A DNA stretch of 64,000 bases. Source: JBHIYN01 sp041984235 (GTDB lineage Bacteria; Pseudomonadota; Gammaproteobacteria; Ga0077536). The notes beneath the pieces are model-generated. The model was not told the DNA's origin. It searched no databases and saw only the letters and a list, made by a program, of their open reading frames with translations. Below, piece by piece: positions 18,595 through 25,945 of this stretch. How positions within the stretch are numbered: the first letter of the stretch is position 1; each line of letters opens with the position of its first letter. The translations under genes were made by a program, and so were the position numbers. The stretch spans positions 124,001 through 188,000 of the forward strand of contig JBHIYN010000008.1 in NCBI GenBank assembly GCA_041984235.1, in the 5' to 3' direction.

Positions 18595-19806
18595 ATGAAC
18601 CTGGCCATCAACCGCCGCGTGCTCTCCGGCATGCGCCCGACCGGCCATCTGCACCTGGGGCATTACCACGGCGTGCTCAAGAACTGGGTGCAGCTCCAGC
18701 ACGAGTACGAGTGCTTCTTCTTCGTCGCCGACTGGCACGCCCTGACCACCAGCTACGAGGAGACCGGCATCATCAGCGAGACGGTCTACGAGATCGTGGT
18801 CGACTGGCTGTCGGTCGGCATCAATCCGGGCGAGGCGACGCTGTTCATCCAGTCGCGTGTACCCGAGCACGCCGAGCTGCACCTGCTGCTGTCAATGATG
18901 ACGCCGATAAGCTGGCTGGAGCGCGTACCGAGCTACAAGGATCAGCAGGAGAAGCTGCGCGAGCGCGACCTGTCGACCTACGGCTTTCTCGGCTACCCGC
19001 TGCTGCAGGCCGCCGACATCCTCATCTACAAGGCCGGGCACGTGCCGGTCGGCGAGGACCAGGTGGCGCACATAGAGATGGCGCGCGAGGTCGCGCGGCG
19101 TTTCAATTTCCTCTACGGGCGCGAGCCCGGCTTCGAGGAGAAGGCCGAGGCAGCGGCGCGCAAGATGGGCAAGAAGACCGCGCGCCTGTACTTCGAGATT
19201 CGCCGCACCTACCAGGAGGACGGCAACCTCGACGCACTGGAAAAGGGCCGCGCCCTGCTCGAATCGCAGCAGAACATCTCGCTCGGCGATCGCGAGCGCC
19301 TGCTCGGCTACCTCGAAGGCGGCGGCAAGGTGATCCTGCCCGAGCCGCAGGCGCTGCTCACCCCGGAATCGAAGATGCCGGGGCTGGACGGCGAGAAGAT
19401 GTCGAAGTCCTACGGCAATACCATCAGCCTGCGCGAGGCTCCCGAATCGGTGACCCAGAAGCTGCGCACCATGCCGACCGACCCGGCGCGGGTGCGTCGC
19501 TCCGATCCGGGTGATCCGCAGAAGTGTCCGGTGTGGCGCTTCCACGAGATTTATTCCGATGACGACGTGCGCCAGTGGGTCCGCGAAGGCTGTACCACCG
19601 CCGGCATCGGCTGCCTCGACTGCAAGCAGCCGGTAATCGACAACGTGCTTGCCGAGCTGCGTCCGATTCGCGAGCGCAGCGAGGAGTTCACCGCCGATCC
19701 CGACAGCGTCAGCAGCATCATCGACGAAGGCTGCGAGGCGGCGCGCGACGTCGCCCGCGACACCCTTGACGACGTGCGCCAGGCGATGAGCCTGGTCTAC
19801 CGATGA
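18595..19806 (+). CDS. trpS: tryptophanyl-tRNA synthetase, long form with probable [4Fe-4S] motif
   Basis: Class I aminoacyl-tRNA synthetase. The HIGH-type motif is HLGHYHG (about residues 20-26) and KMSKS is at residues 268-272. The 403 residues exceed the usual 330-340; most of the extra length is an insertion of about 60 residues before KMSKS. In the anticodon-binding region four cysteines at 311, 333, 340 and 343 give C-x21-C-x6-C-x2-C, almost exactly the [4Fe-4S] motif described for Thermotoga maritima TrpRS. The ATG at 18595 follows a GC-rich gap. The stop overlaps the scpA start by 4 nt, so it is coupled to scpAB. Confidence 0.95.
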   Translation: MNLAINRRVLSGMRPTGHLHLGHYHGVLKNWVQLQHEYECFFFVADWHALTTSYEETGIISETVYEIVVDWLSVGINPGEATLFIQSRVPEHAELHLLLSMMTPISWLERVPSYKDQQEKLRERDLSTYGFLGYPLLQAADILIYKAGHVPVGEDQVAHIEMAREVARRFNFLYGREPGFEEKAEAAARKMGKKTARLYFEIRRTYQEDGNLDALEKGRALLESQQNISLGDRERLLGYLEGGGKVILPEPQALLTPESKMPGLDGEKMSKSYGNTISLREAPESVTQKLRTMPTDPARVRRSDPGDPQKCPVWRFHEIYSDDDVRQWVREGCTTAGIGCLDCKQPVIDNVLAELRPIRERSEEFTADPDSVSSIIDEGCEAARDVARDTLDDVRQAMSLVYR

Positions 19807-20636
19807 ATACCCCGGCCGACGAGATCGAGTCCGCCGAGGTGCACGTGCTGCGCCCGACCCAGGAAGAGATGCCGTTCGCGGTGGTGCAGGGTACGCCGAT
19901 CACCGAGCCGCCCAAGGACCTGTACATCCCGCCGGACGCGCTGGAGGTGTTCCTGGAGGCCTTCGAAGGCCCGCTCGACCTGCTGCTCTACCTGATCAAG
20001 CGGCAGAACCTGGACATCCTCGACATCCCCATCGCACGCATCACCGAGCAGTACATGTCCTACATCGACATGATGCAGGAGCTCAAGCTGGAGCTGGCCG
20101 CGGAGTACCTGGTGATGGCGGCCATGCTGGCCGAGATCAAGTCACGCATGCTGCTGCCGCGGCCGCGCAACGAGGAAGAGGAAGAGGCCGACCCGCGCGC
20201 GGAGCTGGTGCGCCGCCTGCAGGAGTACGAGCGATTCAAGAAGGCCGCGTCGGATATCGACGTGCTGCCGCGCATGGAGCGCGACTGGTACGACGTGGTG
20301 GTCGACTTCGAGCGCGTCGCCAGCAGCCAGCCGTTGCCGGACGTCAGCCTGGATGCGGTGCTGGAGGCGTTCCGCGACGTGCTCCACCGCGCCGACATGT
20401 TCGCCGACCACAGCGTGCGCCGCGAGCCGCTGTCGGTGCGCGAGCGCATGACGCGCGTGCTCGGCCTGGCGGACGCCGAGCGTTTTACACCGTTCCACGA
20501 TTTCTTCACGCCGGCCGAGGGCCGCGCCGGTGCGGTGGTGACCCTGATGGCGATCCTCGAGCTGCTCAAGGAGGCGCTGATCGAGATCGTGCAGAACGGC
20601 GAGCGCGACCCGATTTACATCAAGCTGATCGCGTGA
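19803..20636 (+). CDS. scpA: segregation and condensation protein A (ScpA)
   Basis: Kleisin subunit that bridges SMC heads and pairs with ScpB in chromosome condensation. It has 277 residues. The kleisin N-terminal signature FEGPLDLLLYLIKRQNLDIL begins at about residue 57, preceded by an unusual N-terminal extension of about 45 residues. The middle is acidic and helical, and the C-terminal winged-helix part is present (VVTLMAILELLKEALI). The ATG overlaps the trpS stop (ATGA), and scpB follows after 19 nt. No smc gene lies in the window. Confidence 0.95.
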   Translation: MNTPADEIESAEVHVLRPTQEEMPFAVVQGTPITEPPKDLYIPPDALEVFLEAFEGPLDLLLYLIKRQNLDILDIPIARITEQYMSYIDMMQELKLELAAEYLVMAAMLAEIKSRMLLPRPRNEEEEEADPRAELVRRLQEYERFKKAASDIDVLPRMERDWYDVVVDFERVASSQPLPDVSLDAVLEAFRDVLHRADMFADHSVRREPLSVRERMTRVLGLADAERFTPFHDFFTPAEGRAGAVVTLMAILELLKEALIEIVQNGERDPIYIKLIA

Positions 20637-20655
20637 AGGCATGGGAGAGTCACGC

Positions 20656-21366
20656 ATGAACGTGGAACAACTGAAACCCGTCGTGGAGGCGATCCTGATG
20701 GCGGCCGACGAGCCGCTGGGTGTCGATCGCCTGTGCAAGCTGGTTGACGGCGACCAGGCTGCCACCGACACCCGTGACGCGGTGCGCGAGGCGCTCAGCG
20801 CGCTGAGCGAGGATTACGCCGGCCGTGGCGTCGAGCTGGCCGAGGTGGCGAGCGGCTACCGCTTCCGGGCGCGGCAGGATTATGCCGAGCAGGTCGGGCG
20901 GCTATGGGAAGAGCGTCGGCCGCGCTACTCGCGCGCCTTCCTGGAGACGATCGCCATCATTGCCTACCGGCAGCCGATCACGCGCGGGGAGATCGAACAC
21001 ATCCGCGGTGTCGCCGTGAGTACCAACATCATGCGCCAGCTGCTGGAGCGCGAATGGGTGCGGGTGGTCGGCCACCGCGACGTGCCCGGGCGGCCCTCGG
21101 TCTACGCTACCACGCGCGAGTTCCTGGATTACTTCGGCCTGAAATCGCTGGACGAGCTGCCGACGCTGGCCGAGCTCAAGGACATCGACGACCTCAACAC
21201 CGATCTGTTCGCCGACAACGTCGTGCCCGAAGCCGAAGCCGAAGCCGAAGCCGAAGCCGAAGCCGAAGCCGAAGCCGAAGCCGAAGCCGAAGCGGAGACC
21301 GAAGCGGACGACGCCGGACCTGGCGAGGACAGCATTGATCCCGATCGCTCGGCCGCGGCAGTGTGA
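20656..21366 (+). CDS. scpB: segregation and condensation protein B (ScpB) with repetitive EA tail
   Basis: Winged-helix partner of ScpA. I chose the ATG at 20656 (236 aa) because GGGAGAG lies 7 nt upstream; an ATG at 20641 contains that ribosome site. Two winged-helix domains span residues 1-165, with the conserved ETIAIIAYRQPITRGEIE and the VPGRPSVYATT loop. After the folded part comes a tail of about 65 residues in which Glu-Ala is repeated eleven times, encoded by a pure hexanucleotide tract. ScpB C-termini are usually variable and acidic, so function is probably kept. The stop overlaps the rluB GTG start. Confidence 0.94.
   Translation: MNVEQLKPVVEAILMAADEPLGVDRLCKLVDGDQAATDTRDAVREALSALSEDYAGRGVELAEVASGYRFRARQDYAEQVGRLWEERRPRYSRAFLETIAIIAYRQPITRGEIEHIRGVAVSTNIMRQLLEREWVRVVGHRDVPGRPSVYATTREFLDYFGLKSLDELPTLAELKDIDDLNTDLFADNVVPEAEAEAEAEAEAEAEAEAEAEAETEADDAGPGEDSIDPDRSAAAV
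21229..21294 (+). repeat. hexanucleotide tandem repeat (GAAGCC)10 plus GAAGCG, inside scpB
   Basis: Ten perfect GAAGCC units (21229-21288) and one GAAGCG encode Glu-Ala dipeptides in the ScpB tail. Because the unit is 6 bp, slippage changes tail length without breaking the frame. The rest of scpB shows no comparable repetition. Confidence 0.95.
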
Positions 21367-22175
21367 AACGCGGCGCGGCGACAGCGCCGCCGAACGACGA
21401 CGGCGAACGCATCCACAAGGCCCTGGCCCGTGCCGGCTGGGGCTCACGGCGCGAGATCGAGCGGCTGATCGCAGCCGGTCGCGTGCGGCTCAACGGCAAG
21501 CCCGCCGTCGCCGGCTGCCGCGTGCGTCCCGGCGACCGGGTCCAGATCGATGGCGGCCGGGTCCTGCGCATCGAGCCGCCCGCGGATCGCATCCGGGTGC
21601 TGGCCTACAACAAGCCGGTCGGCCTGGTCTGTTCGCGACGTGACGAGCAGGGACGGCGCACGGTGTTCCGTGACCTGCCGCGCCTCAAGGGCGGGCGCTG
21701 GATCAACGTCGGCCGCCTCGACATCAACACCAGCGGCCTGTTGCTGTTCACCAACGACGGCGAGCTCGCGCATCGCCTGATGCACCCGCGCTACCGCCTC
21801 GATCGCGAATATGCCGCGCGCATTTTCGGTGAAGTGGACAACGCCATGCTGGCCCGCCTGCGCGGCGGTGTCGATATCGACGGCGAGACCTACCGCTTCG
21901 ACGACGTCGTTGCCGGAGAGGGTGACGGCGCCAACCGCTGGTATTACTGCGTGGTGCAGAGCGGGCGCAACCGGGAGGTGCGGCGCCTGTGGGAAGCGCA
22001 GGGCGTGCAGGTCTCGCGCCTGATGCGAGTACGCTTCGCCAACGTCATGCTGCCGACCGACCTGCGCGCCGGACGTCACGTCGAGCTCGGCGGGGCATTG
22101 CTGTCGGAGCTGTGCGCCCTGGTCGGCCTGAAACCCGATGCCGCAGCCACCCGCACTCGCGCGCCGCGCGCTTGA
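21363..22175 (+). CDS. rluB: 23S rRNA pseudouridine synthase, RsuA/RluB family
   Basis: A 270-residue enzyme with an N-terminal S4 RNA-binding domain (about 17-60, ALARAGWGSRREIERLI) and an RsuA-type catalytic domain. The catalytic aspartate is in GRLDINTSGLLLFT near residue 121. By family and by the conserved scpA-scpB-rluB order it most likely modifies U2605 of 23S rRNA, although RluE/RsuA specificity cannot be excluded from sequence alone. GTG start at 21363 within the scpB stop (GTGA). Its C-terminus overlaps the next gene by 38 nt. Confidence 0.92.
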   Translation: MKRGAATAPPNDDGERIHKALARAGWGSRREIERLIAAGRVRLNGKPAVAGCRVRPGDRVQIDGGRVLRIEPPADRIRVLAYNKPVGLVCSRRDEQGRRTVFRDLPRLKGGRWINVGRLDINTSGLLLFTNDGELAHRLMHPRYRLDREYAARIFGEVDNAMLARLRGGVDIDGETYRFDDVVAGEGDGANRWYYCVVQSGRNREVRRLWEAQGVQVSRLMRVRFANVMLPTDLRAGRHVELGGALLSELCALVGLKPDAAATRTRAPRA

Positions 22176-22830
22176 GGAGATTTTCGCGGCGCTGCTCGCG
22201 GCGCACGGTCCGCAGCACTGGTGGCCGGCGGAGACACCGTTCGAGGTCATGGTCGGGGCGGTACTCATTCAGCGCACGGCCTGGCGCAACGCGGAGCAGG
22301 CCCTGGCCCGCCTGCGCGCCGCCGGCGCGCTGGAGCCGGAAATGCTGGCAGGCAGCGACGCGGCGACGCTGCAGGAGTGGATTCGGCCGGCCGGTTTCTA
22401 CCGTCAGAAGGCGGTACGGCTGCAGGCCATCAGTGCCTGGCTGCTCGCGTGCGGCGGGATCGCCGGCGCCGCGCGTCTCGACGACGCCGCCCTGCGTGGC
22501 GCGTTGCTGGCCGTGCACGGCATCGGCGAGGAGACCGCGGATGTCATCTGCCTGTACGCCTTCGGCCGCGCGCATTTCGTGGTCGATGCCTACGCACGGC
22601 GCCTGTTCGCGCGCCTCGGCCTGATCGATGGCAGCGAGCCCTACGGCGTGCTGCGCGCCGTGTTCGAAGACGCCCTCGCGGCCGACGCGGCCTGGTATAA
22701 CGAGTGTCACGCGCTGATCGTCGCCCACGGCAAGGCCTTCTGTCGCAGCCGCCCGCACTGCGCGCAGTGCGGGCTGCGCCCCCGCTGCGCACACGGGGCC
22801 GCGATTGATCTCCCCCTGCGACACGGCTAA
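22138..22830 (+). CDS. HhH-GPD DNA glycosylase related to endonuclease III, probably monofunctional
   Basis: A base-excision-repair glycosylase of 230 residues. The helix-hairpin-helix is LLAVHGIGEETADVICL (about 123-139). The catalytic aspartate is in VVDAYARRLF. The lyase lysine of Nth (in GVGRKTA) is replaced by glutamate (GIGEETA), so no AP-lyase activity is expected, as in Mig- or MagIII-like relatives. Four cysteines near the C-terminus, C-x5-C-x2-C-x5-C, should hold a [4Fe-4S] cluster; the spacing differs by one from Nth. It starts inside rluB (38-nt overlap), so it is co-transcribed. Confidence 0.88.
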   Translation: MPQPPALARRALEEIFAALLAAHGPQHWWPAETPFEVMVGAVLIQRTAWRNAEQALARLRAAGALEPEMLAGSDAATLQEWIRPAGFYRQKAVRLQAISAWLLACGGIAGAARLDDAALRGALLAVHGIGEETADVICLYAFGRAHFVVDAYARRLFARLGLIDGSEPYGVLRAVFEDALAADAAWYNECHALIVAHGKAFCRSRPHCAQCGLRPRCAHGAAIDLPLRHG

Positions 22831-22875
22831 GCTTGGCCGCCTTTTCGCACCCCCCTGCCCGAGATTCAGCCTGTC

Positions 22876-23622
22876 ATGCGTCGCCCCCTGGTCGCCGGAA
22901 ACTGGAAAATGAACGGTTCGCGCGACAGCGCGCGCGAGCTCGCGACGGCGCTGGCGGGTGATGCGCCGGCCAACATGGACACCCTGGTGTGTCCGCCGGC
23001 GCCCTACCTGGGCGTCGTCGGCGAGGCGCTTGCCGGCAGCGCGGTCGCGCTCGGCGGGCAGGACTGCTCGGAGCATGCGCCCGGTGCGTACACCGGCGAG
23101 GTGGCCGCCGAGATGCTGTGCGATGTCGGCTGCTCGTTCGTCATCCTCGGGCATTCCGAGCGGCGTCAGTTCTTCGCCGAGGACGATGCCAGGGTCGCCG
23201 CCAAGGTGGCACGGGCGCACGCGGTCGGCCTGACGCCGGTGCTGTGCGTCGGCGAGACCATCGCCGAGCGCCGCGCCGGCCAGACCGAGGCCGTGATCGA
23301 GCGCCAGCTCGCGCCGGTGCTCGCCGTGGAAAGCATCGGGCGGCTGCTCGAACGCCTGGTGATCGCCTACGAGCCGGTGTGGGCTATCGGTACCGGCGAG
23401 TCGGCGACGCCCGAGCAGGCCCAGGCCGTGCACGCCTGGATCCGGGCACACCTGGCGCAGGTCGACGCGACCGCGGCGGGAGCCTTGCGTATCCTCTACG
23501 GTGGCAGCGTCAAGCCCGGCAACGCCGCTGAACTGTTTGCCATGCCCGATATCGACGGCGGCCTGATCGGCGGCGCGTCCCTGGTTGCGGAGTCGTTCGC
23601 GGCCATCTGCGCCGCCGCCTGA
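22876..23622 (+). CDS. tpiA: triosephosphate isomerase
   Basis: Interconverts glyceraldehyde-3-phosphate and dihydroxyacetone phosphate. It has 248 residues. The substrate-binding lysine is in AGNWKMNG (residue 11), the catalytic histidine in LGHSERR (about 95), and the catalytic glutamate in the AYEPVWAIGTG loop (about 167). The position upstream of secG and tRNA-Leu is the normal gammaproteobacterial arrangement. Confidence 0.97.
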   Translation: MRRPLVAGNWKMNGSRDSARELATALAGDAPANMDTLVCPPAPYLGVVGEALAGSAVALGGQDCSEHAPGAYTGEVAAEMLCDVGCSFVILGHSERRQFFAEDDARVAAKVARAHAVGLTPVLCVGETIAERRAGQTEAVIERQLAPVLAVESIGRLLERLVIAYEPVWAIGTGESATPEQAQAVHAWIRAHLAQVDATAAGALRILYGGSVKPGNAAELFAMPDIDGGLIGGASLVAESFAAICAAA

Positions 23623-23700
23623 GCGCCGCTGCGGCCGGGTCCGCGCCGCGCATTTCGATTCGTCGCAGCGCGCGGCGAACTACACTTGAGAGCACAACCC

Positions 23701-24081
23701 ATGTCACTGACTTTCTCCATTCTGCTGGCCGTGCACATCGTGCTGTCCCTGCTGTTGATCGGCATCATCCTCATCCAGCAGGGCAAGGGCGCGACGGCCG
23801 GCGCGGCCTTCGGCAGCGGCGCTTCCGGCACCGTGTTCGGCGCGCGCGGATCGGCGTCCTTCCTGACCCGCGCGACGGCGGTCCTTGCCACCCTGTTTCT
23901 CGCCAACAGCCTCCTGCTGGCCTACCTCTACGGCAACGCGCTGGAGCAGACCAGCCTGCTCGACCGGGTGGCGCCACCGCCGTCGGTGGAGGAGCCGCTC
24001 GCCCCGGCCGCGCCGGCCGCGCCGGCCGACGTGCCGGCACCGGCCGCCGTCGACGACGTGCCGACGCTGCCGCCCGAATAG
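23701..24081 (+). CDS. secG: preprotein translocase subunit SecG
   Basis: Small inner-membrane partner of SecYE. It has 126 residues with two membrane helices (about 4-24 and 55-76) separated by the conserved GKGATAGAAFGSGASGT loop. The C-terminal 45 residues are rich in Ala and Pro, as is usual. The ATG at 23701 gives the family-standard start; a TTG 15 nt upstream is unlikely. tRNA-Leu follows within 100 nt and is probably on the same transcript. Confidence 0.95.
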   Translation: MSLTFSILLAVHIVLSLLLIGIILIQQGKGATAGAAFGSGASGTVFGARGSASFLTRATAVLATLFLANSLLLAYLYGNALEQTSLLDRVAPPPSVEEPLAPAAPAAPADVPAPAAVDDVPTLPPE

Positions 24082-24178
24082 TGCGCCGCACTTATGGCAT
24101 GACGCGGGCGCATCTCGTATCATTGCCGTTCCCTCGAAGGGGCGGACCGCGGCAGGTGGCCCGTCCCGAGATCTCCAT

Positions 24179-24263
24179 GCCGATGTGGTGGAATTGGTAG
24201 ACACGCTGTCTTGAGGGGGCAGTGCCGAGAGGCGTGCCGGTTCGACTCCGGCCATCGGCACCA
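24179..24263 (+). tRNA. leuU: tRNA-Leu (anticodon GAG)
   Basis: An 85-nt class II tRNA with encoded CCA. The acceptor arms are GCCGATG and CATCGGC, the discriminator is A and the 3' end is CCA (24261-24263). The anticodon stem is CTGTC/GGCAG with loop TTGAGGG, anticodon GAG at 24213-24215. The variable arm is TGCC-GAGA-GGCG and the T arm CCGG-TTCGACT-CCGG. secG next to tRNA-Leu(GAG) matches the E. coli secG-leuU order. Confidence 0.97.
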
Positions 24264-24335
24264 ACGGTCCGGCGCATTGCGCCGGGGTTGGTTTGAAGCA
24301 CGCGGGCGCATGCCCGGCCACGCGCGCTTATCGAT

Positions 24336-24341
24336 TACAAT
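24336..24341 (+). promoter_or_regulatory. possible -10 element of the nuo operon
   Basis: TACAAT lies in the 130-bp gap between tRNA-Leu and nuoA, about 53 nt before the nuoA start. No good -35 hexamer sits 16-18 bp upstream, so this is only a candidate. Confidence 0.3.
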
Positions 24342-24393
24342 GGGCATCTGTTGAAACGCGCAGCACGAACAGCGTGCAGGATCTGACCAAACA

Positions 24394-24762
24394 GTGCTCG
24401 AACTCTACCTGCCGATTCTGATCTTCGTTGCCATCGGGGTCGCCATCGGCGTCGTCTCGCTGGCGGCGAGCTACGGGATCGGCGGCATCCTCGGGGTCCA
24501 CCGGCCGGACAGCGAGAAGTCCTCGCCCTACGAGTGCGGCTTCGAGGCCTTCGAGGACGCGCGCATGAAGTTCGACGTGCGCTACTACCTGGTCGCGATT
24601 CTCTTCATCATCTTCGATCTCGAGATTGCCTTCTTCTTCCCGTGGGCGGTGGTGCTCGACGAGATCGGCGTCTACGGCTTCTGGGCCATGATGATCTTCC
24701 TCGGAATCCTCGTCGTAGGTTTCCTCTACGAATGGCGCAAGGGAGCTCTGGAATGGGAATGA
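24394..24762 (+). CDS. nuoA: NADH-quinone oxidoreductase subunit A
   Basis: Small membrane subunit of complex I. It has 122 residues with three membrane helices. The loop with SPYECGFEAFEDARMKFDVRY (residues 44-64) carries the conserved cysteine near the quinone site, which also contacts NuoH and NuoD. GTG start at 24394. It opens a complete nuoA-N operon that runs to 38995, and overlaps nuoB. Confidence 0.97.
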   Translation: MLELYLPILIFVAIGVAIGVVSLAASYGIGGILGVHRPDSEKSSPYECGFEAFEDARMKFDVRYYLVAILFIIFDLEIAFFFPWAVVLDEIGVYGFWAMMIFLGILVVGFLYEWRKGALEWE

Positions 24763-25232
24763 ACGAGGTCGAGGACCGCGGCTTCGTCACGACCACCGTC
24801 GACACGGTGGTCAACTGGGCGCGCACCGGGTCGATGTGGCCGATGACCTTCGGCCTTGCCTGCTGCGCGGTCGAGATGATGCATGCCGGCGCCTCGCGCT
24901 ACGATCTCGACCGTTTCGGGGTGGTTTTCCGGCCCAGCCCGCGCCAGTCCGACGTCATGATCGTCGCCGGGACCCTGGTCAACAAGATGGCGCCCGCACT
25001 GCGCAAGGTGTACGACCAGATGACCGAGCCGAAGTGGGTCATCTCCATGGGATCGTGTGCCAACGGCGGTGGTTACTACCATTATTCCTACGCGGTGACC
25101 CGCGGCTGTGATCGCATCGTGCCGGTCGACATCTACGTTCCCGGCTGTCCGCCGACGGCAGAAGCCCTGCTGTTCGGCGTGATTCAGCTGCAGAACAAGA
25201 TCAAGCGAACCAGCACCATTTCCCGGCACTGA
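24753..25232 (+). CDS. nuoB: NADH-quinone oxidoreductase subunit B
   Basis: Hydrophilic connecting subunit that holds cluster N2, the last iron-sulfur centre before quinone. It has 159 residues. N2 ligands are visible: the tandem cysteines in LACCAVEMM, one in MGSCAN and one in VPGCPPTAEALL. The ATG at 24753 has GGGAG upstream; an ATG two codons on is an alternative. It overlaps the nuoA stop by 10 nt. Confidence 0.97.
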   Translation: MGMNEVEDRGFVTTTVDTVVNWARTGSMWPMTFGLACCAVEMMHAGASRYDLDRFGVVFRPSPRQSDVMIVAGTLVNKMAPALRKVYDQMTEPKWVISMGSCANGGGYYHYSYAVTRGCDRIVPVDIYVPGCPPTAEALLFGVIQLQNKIKRTSTISRH

Positions 25233-25246
25233 GCTCGAACCCGCTG

Positions 25247-25945
25247 ATGTCACCGAGCAGACTCGAAGCACTGACCGCCGCGCTCGACCGCGTACTGGGC
25301 GAGCGTATCCTCGACCGCCGCGCGGCGCACGGTGAGCTGACCATAGAGATCGCGCCGCAGGCGGTAGCGGAGGTCATGCCGCTGCTGAAGACCGACGAGG
25401 CCCTGGCGTTCACGCAGATGAGCGACCTGGCCGGGGTCGACTACCTCACCTACGGGCAGGCCGACTGGCAGACCCGCGCGGCGACCAACTCCGGTTTCAG
25501 CCGCGGCGTCAGCCGCGGCGCGGTGAGCGCGCAGGGCGACACGGAGCGCCGCTTCGCCGTCGCCTACCAGTTGCTGTCCGTGACGCACAACTATCGGCTG
25601 CGCGTCAAGGTCTACCCGCAGGGCACGCCGCCGCGAGTCGATTCCGTGGCCGAGGTGTGGCCGGCGGCTAACTGGTTCGAGCGCGAGGCGTTCGACCTGT
25701 TCGGCATCCTGTTCGACGGTCATCCGGACCTGCGCCGCATCCTCACCGACTACGGCTTCATCGGCCACCCGTTCCGCAAGGATTTCCCGCTCGAGGGGCA
25801 CGTCGAGGTGCGCTACGACCCGGACAAGGGCCGCGTCGTCAACCAACCGGTCACCATCGAGCCGCGTACCCTGGTGCCGCGCGTGATCCGCGAAGAAGAC
25901 TGGCTGCACTCCTCGCAACCGGTCAGCGAGAGCGGCGATGCCTGA
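25247..25945 (+). CDS. nuoC: NADH-quinone oxidoreductase subunit C
   Basis: 30-kDa-type subunit of the connecting module, 232 residues, not fused to NuoD as it is in E. coli. The signature EREAFDLFGILFDGHPDLRR is near residue 145, ending in the GHPFRKDFPL motif. An internal stretch rich in Arg, Gly and Ser (about 80-105) looks like a species-specific insertion. The stop overlaps the nuoD start by 8 nt. Confidence 0.96.
   Translation: MSPSRLEALTAALDRVLGERILDRRAAHGELTIEIAPQAVAEVMPLLKTDEALAFTQMSDLAGVDYLTYGQADWQTRAATNSGFSRGVSRGAVSAQGDTERRFAVAYQLLSVTHNYRLRVKVYPQGTPPRVDSVAEVWPAANWFEREAFDLFGILFDGHPDLRRILTDYGFIGHPFRKDFPLEGHVEVRYDPDKGRVVNQPVTIEPRTLVPRVIREEDWLHSSQPVSESGDA

Noticed and set aside
24178..24393. 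A possible second tRNA or small RNA between tRNA-Leu and nuoA.
   Set aside because: No cloverleaf or stable fold was found in the 130 bp; only a possible -10 box.
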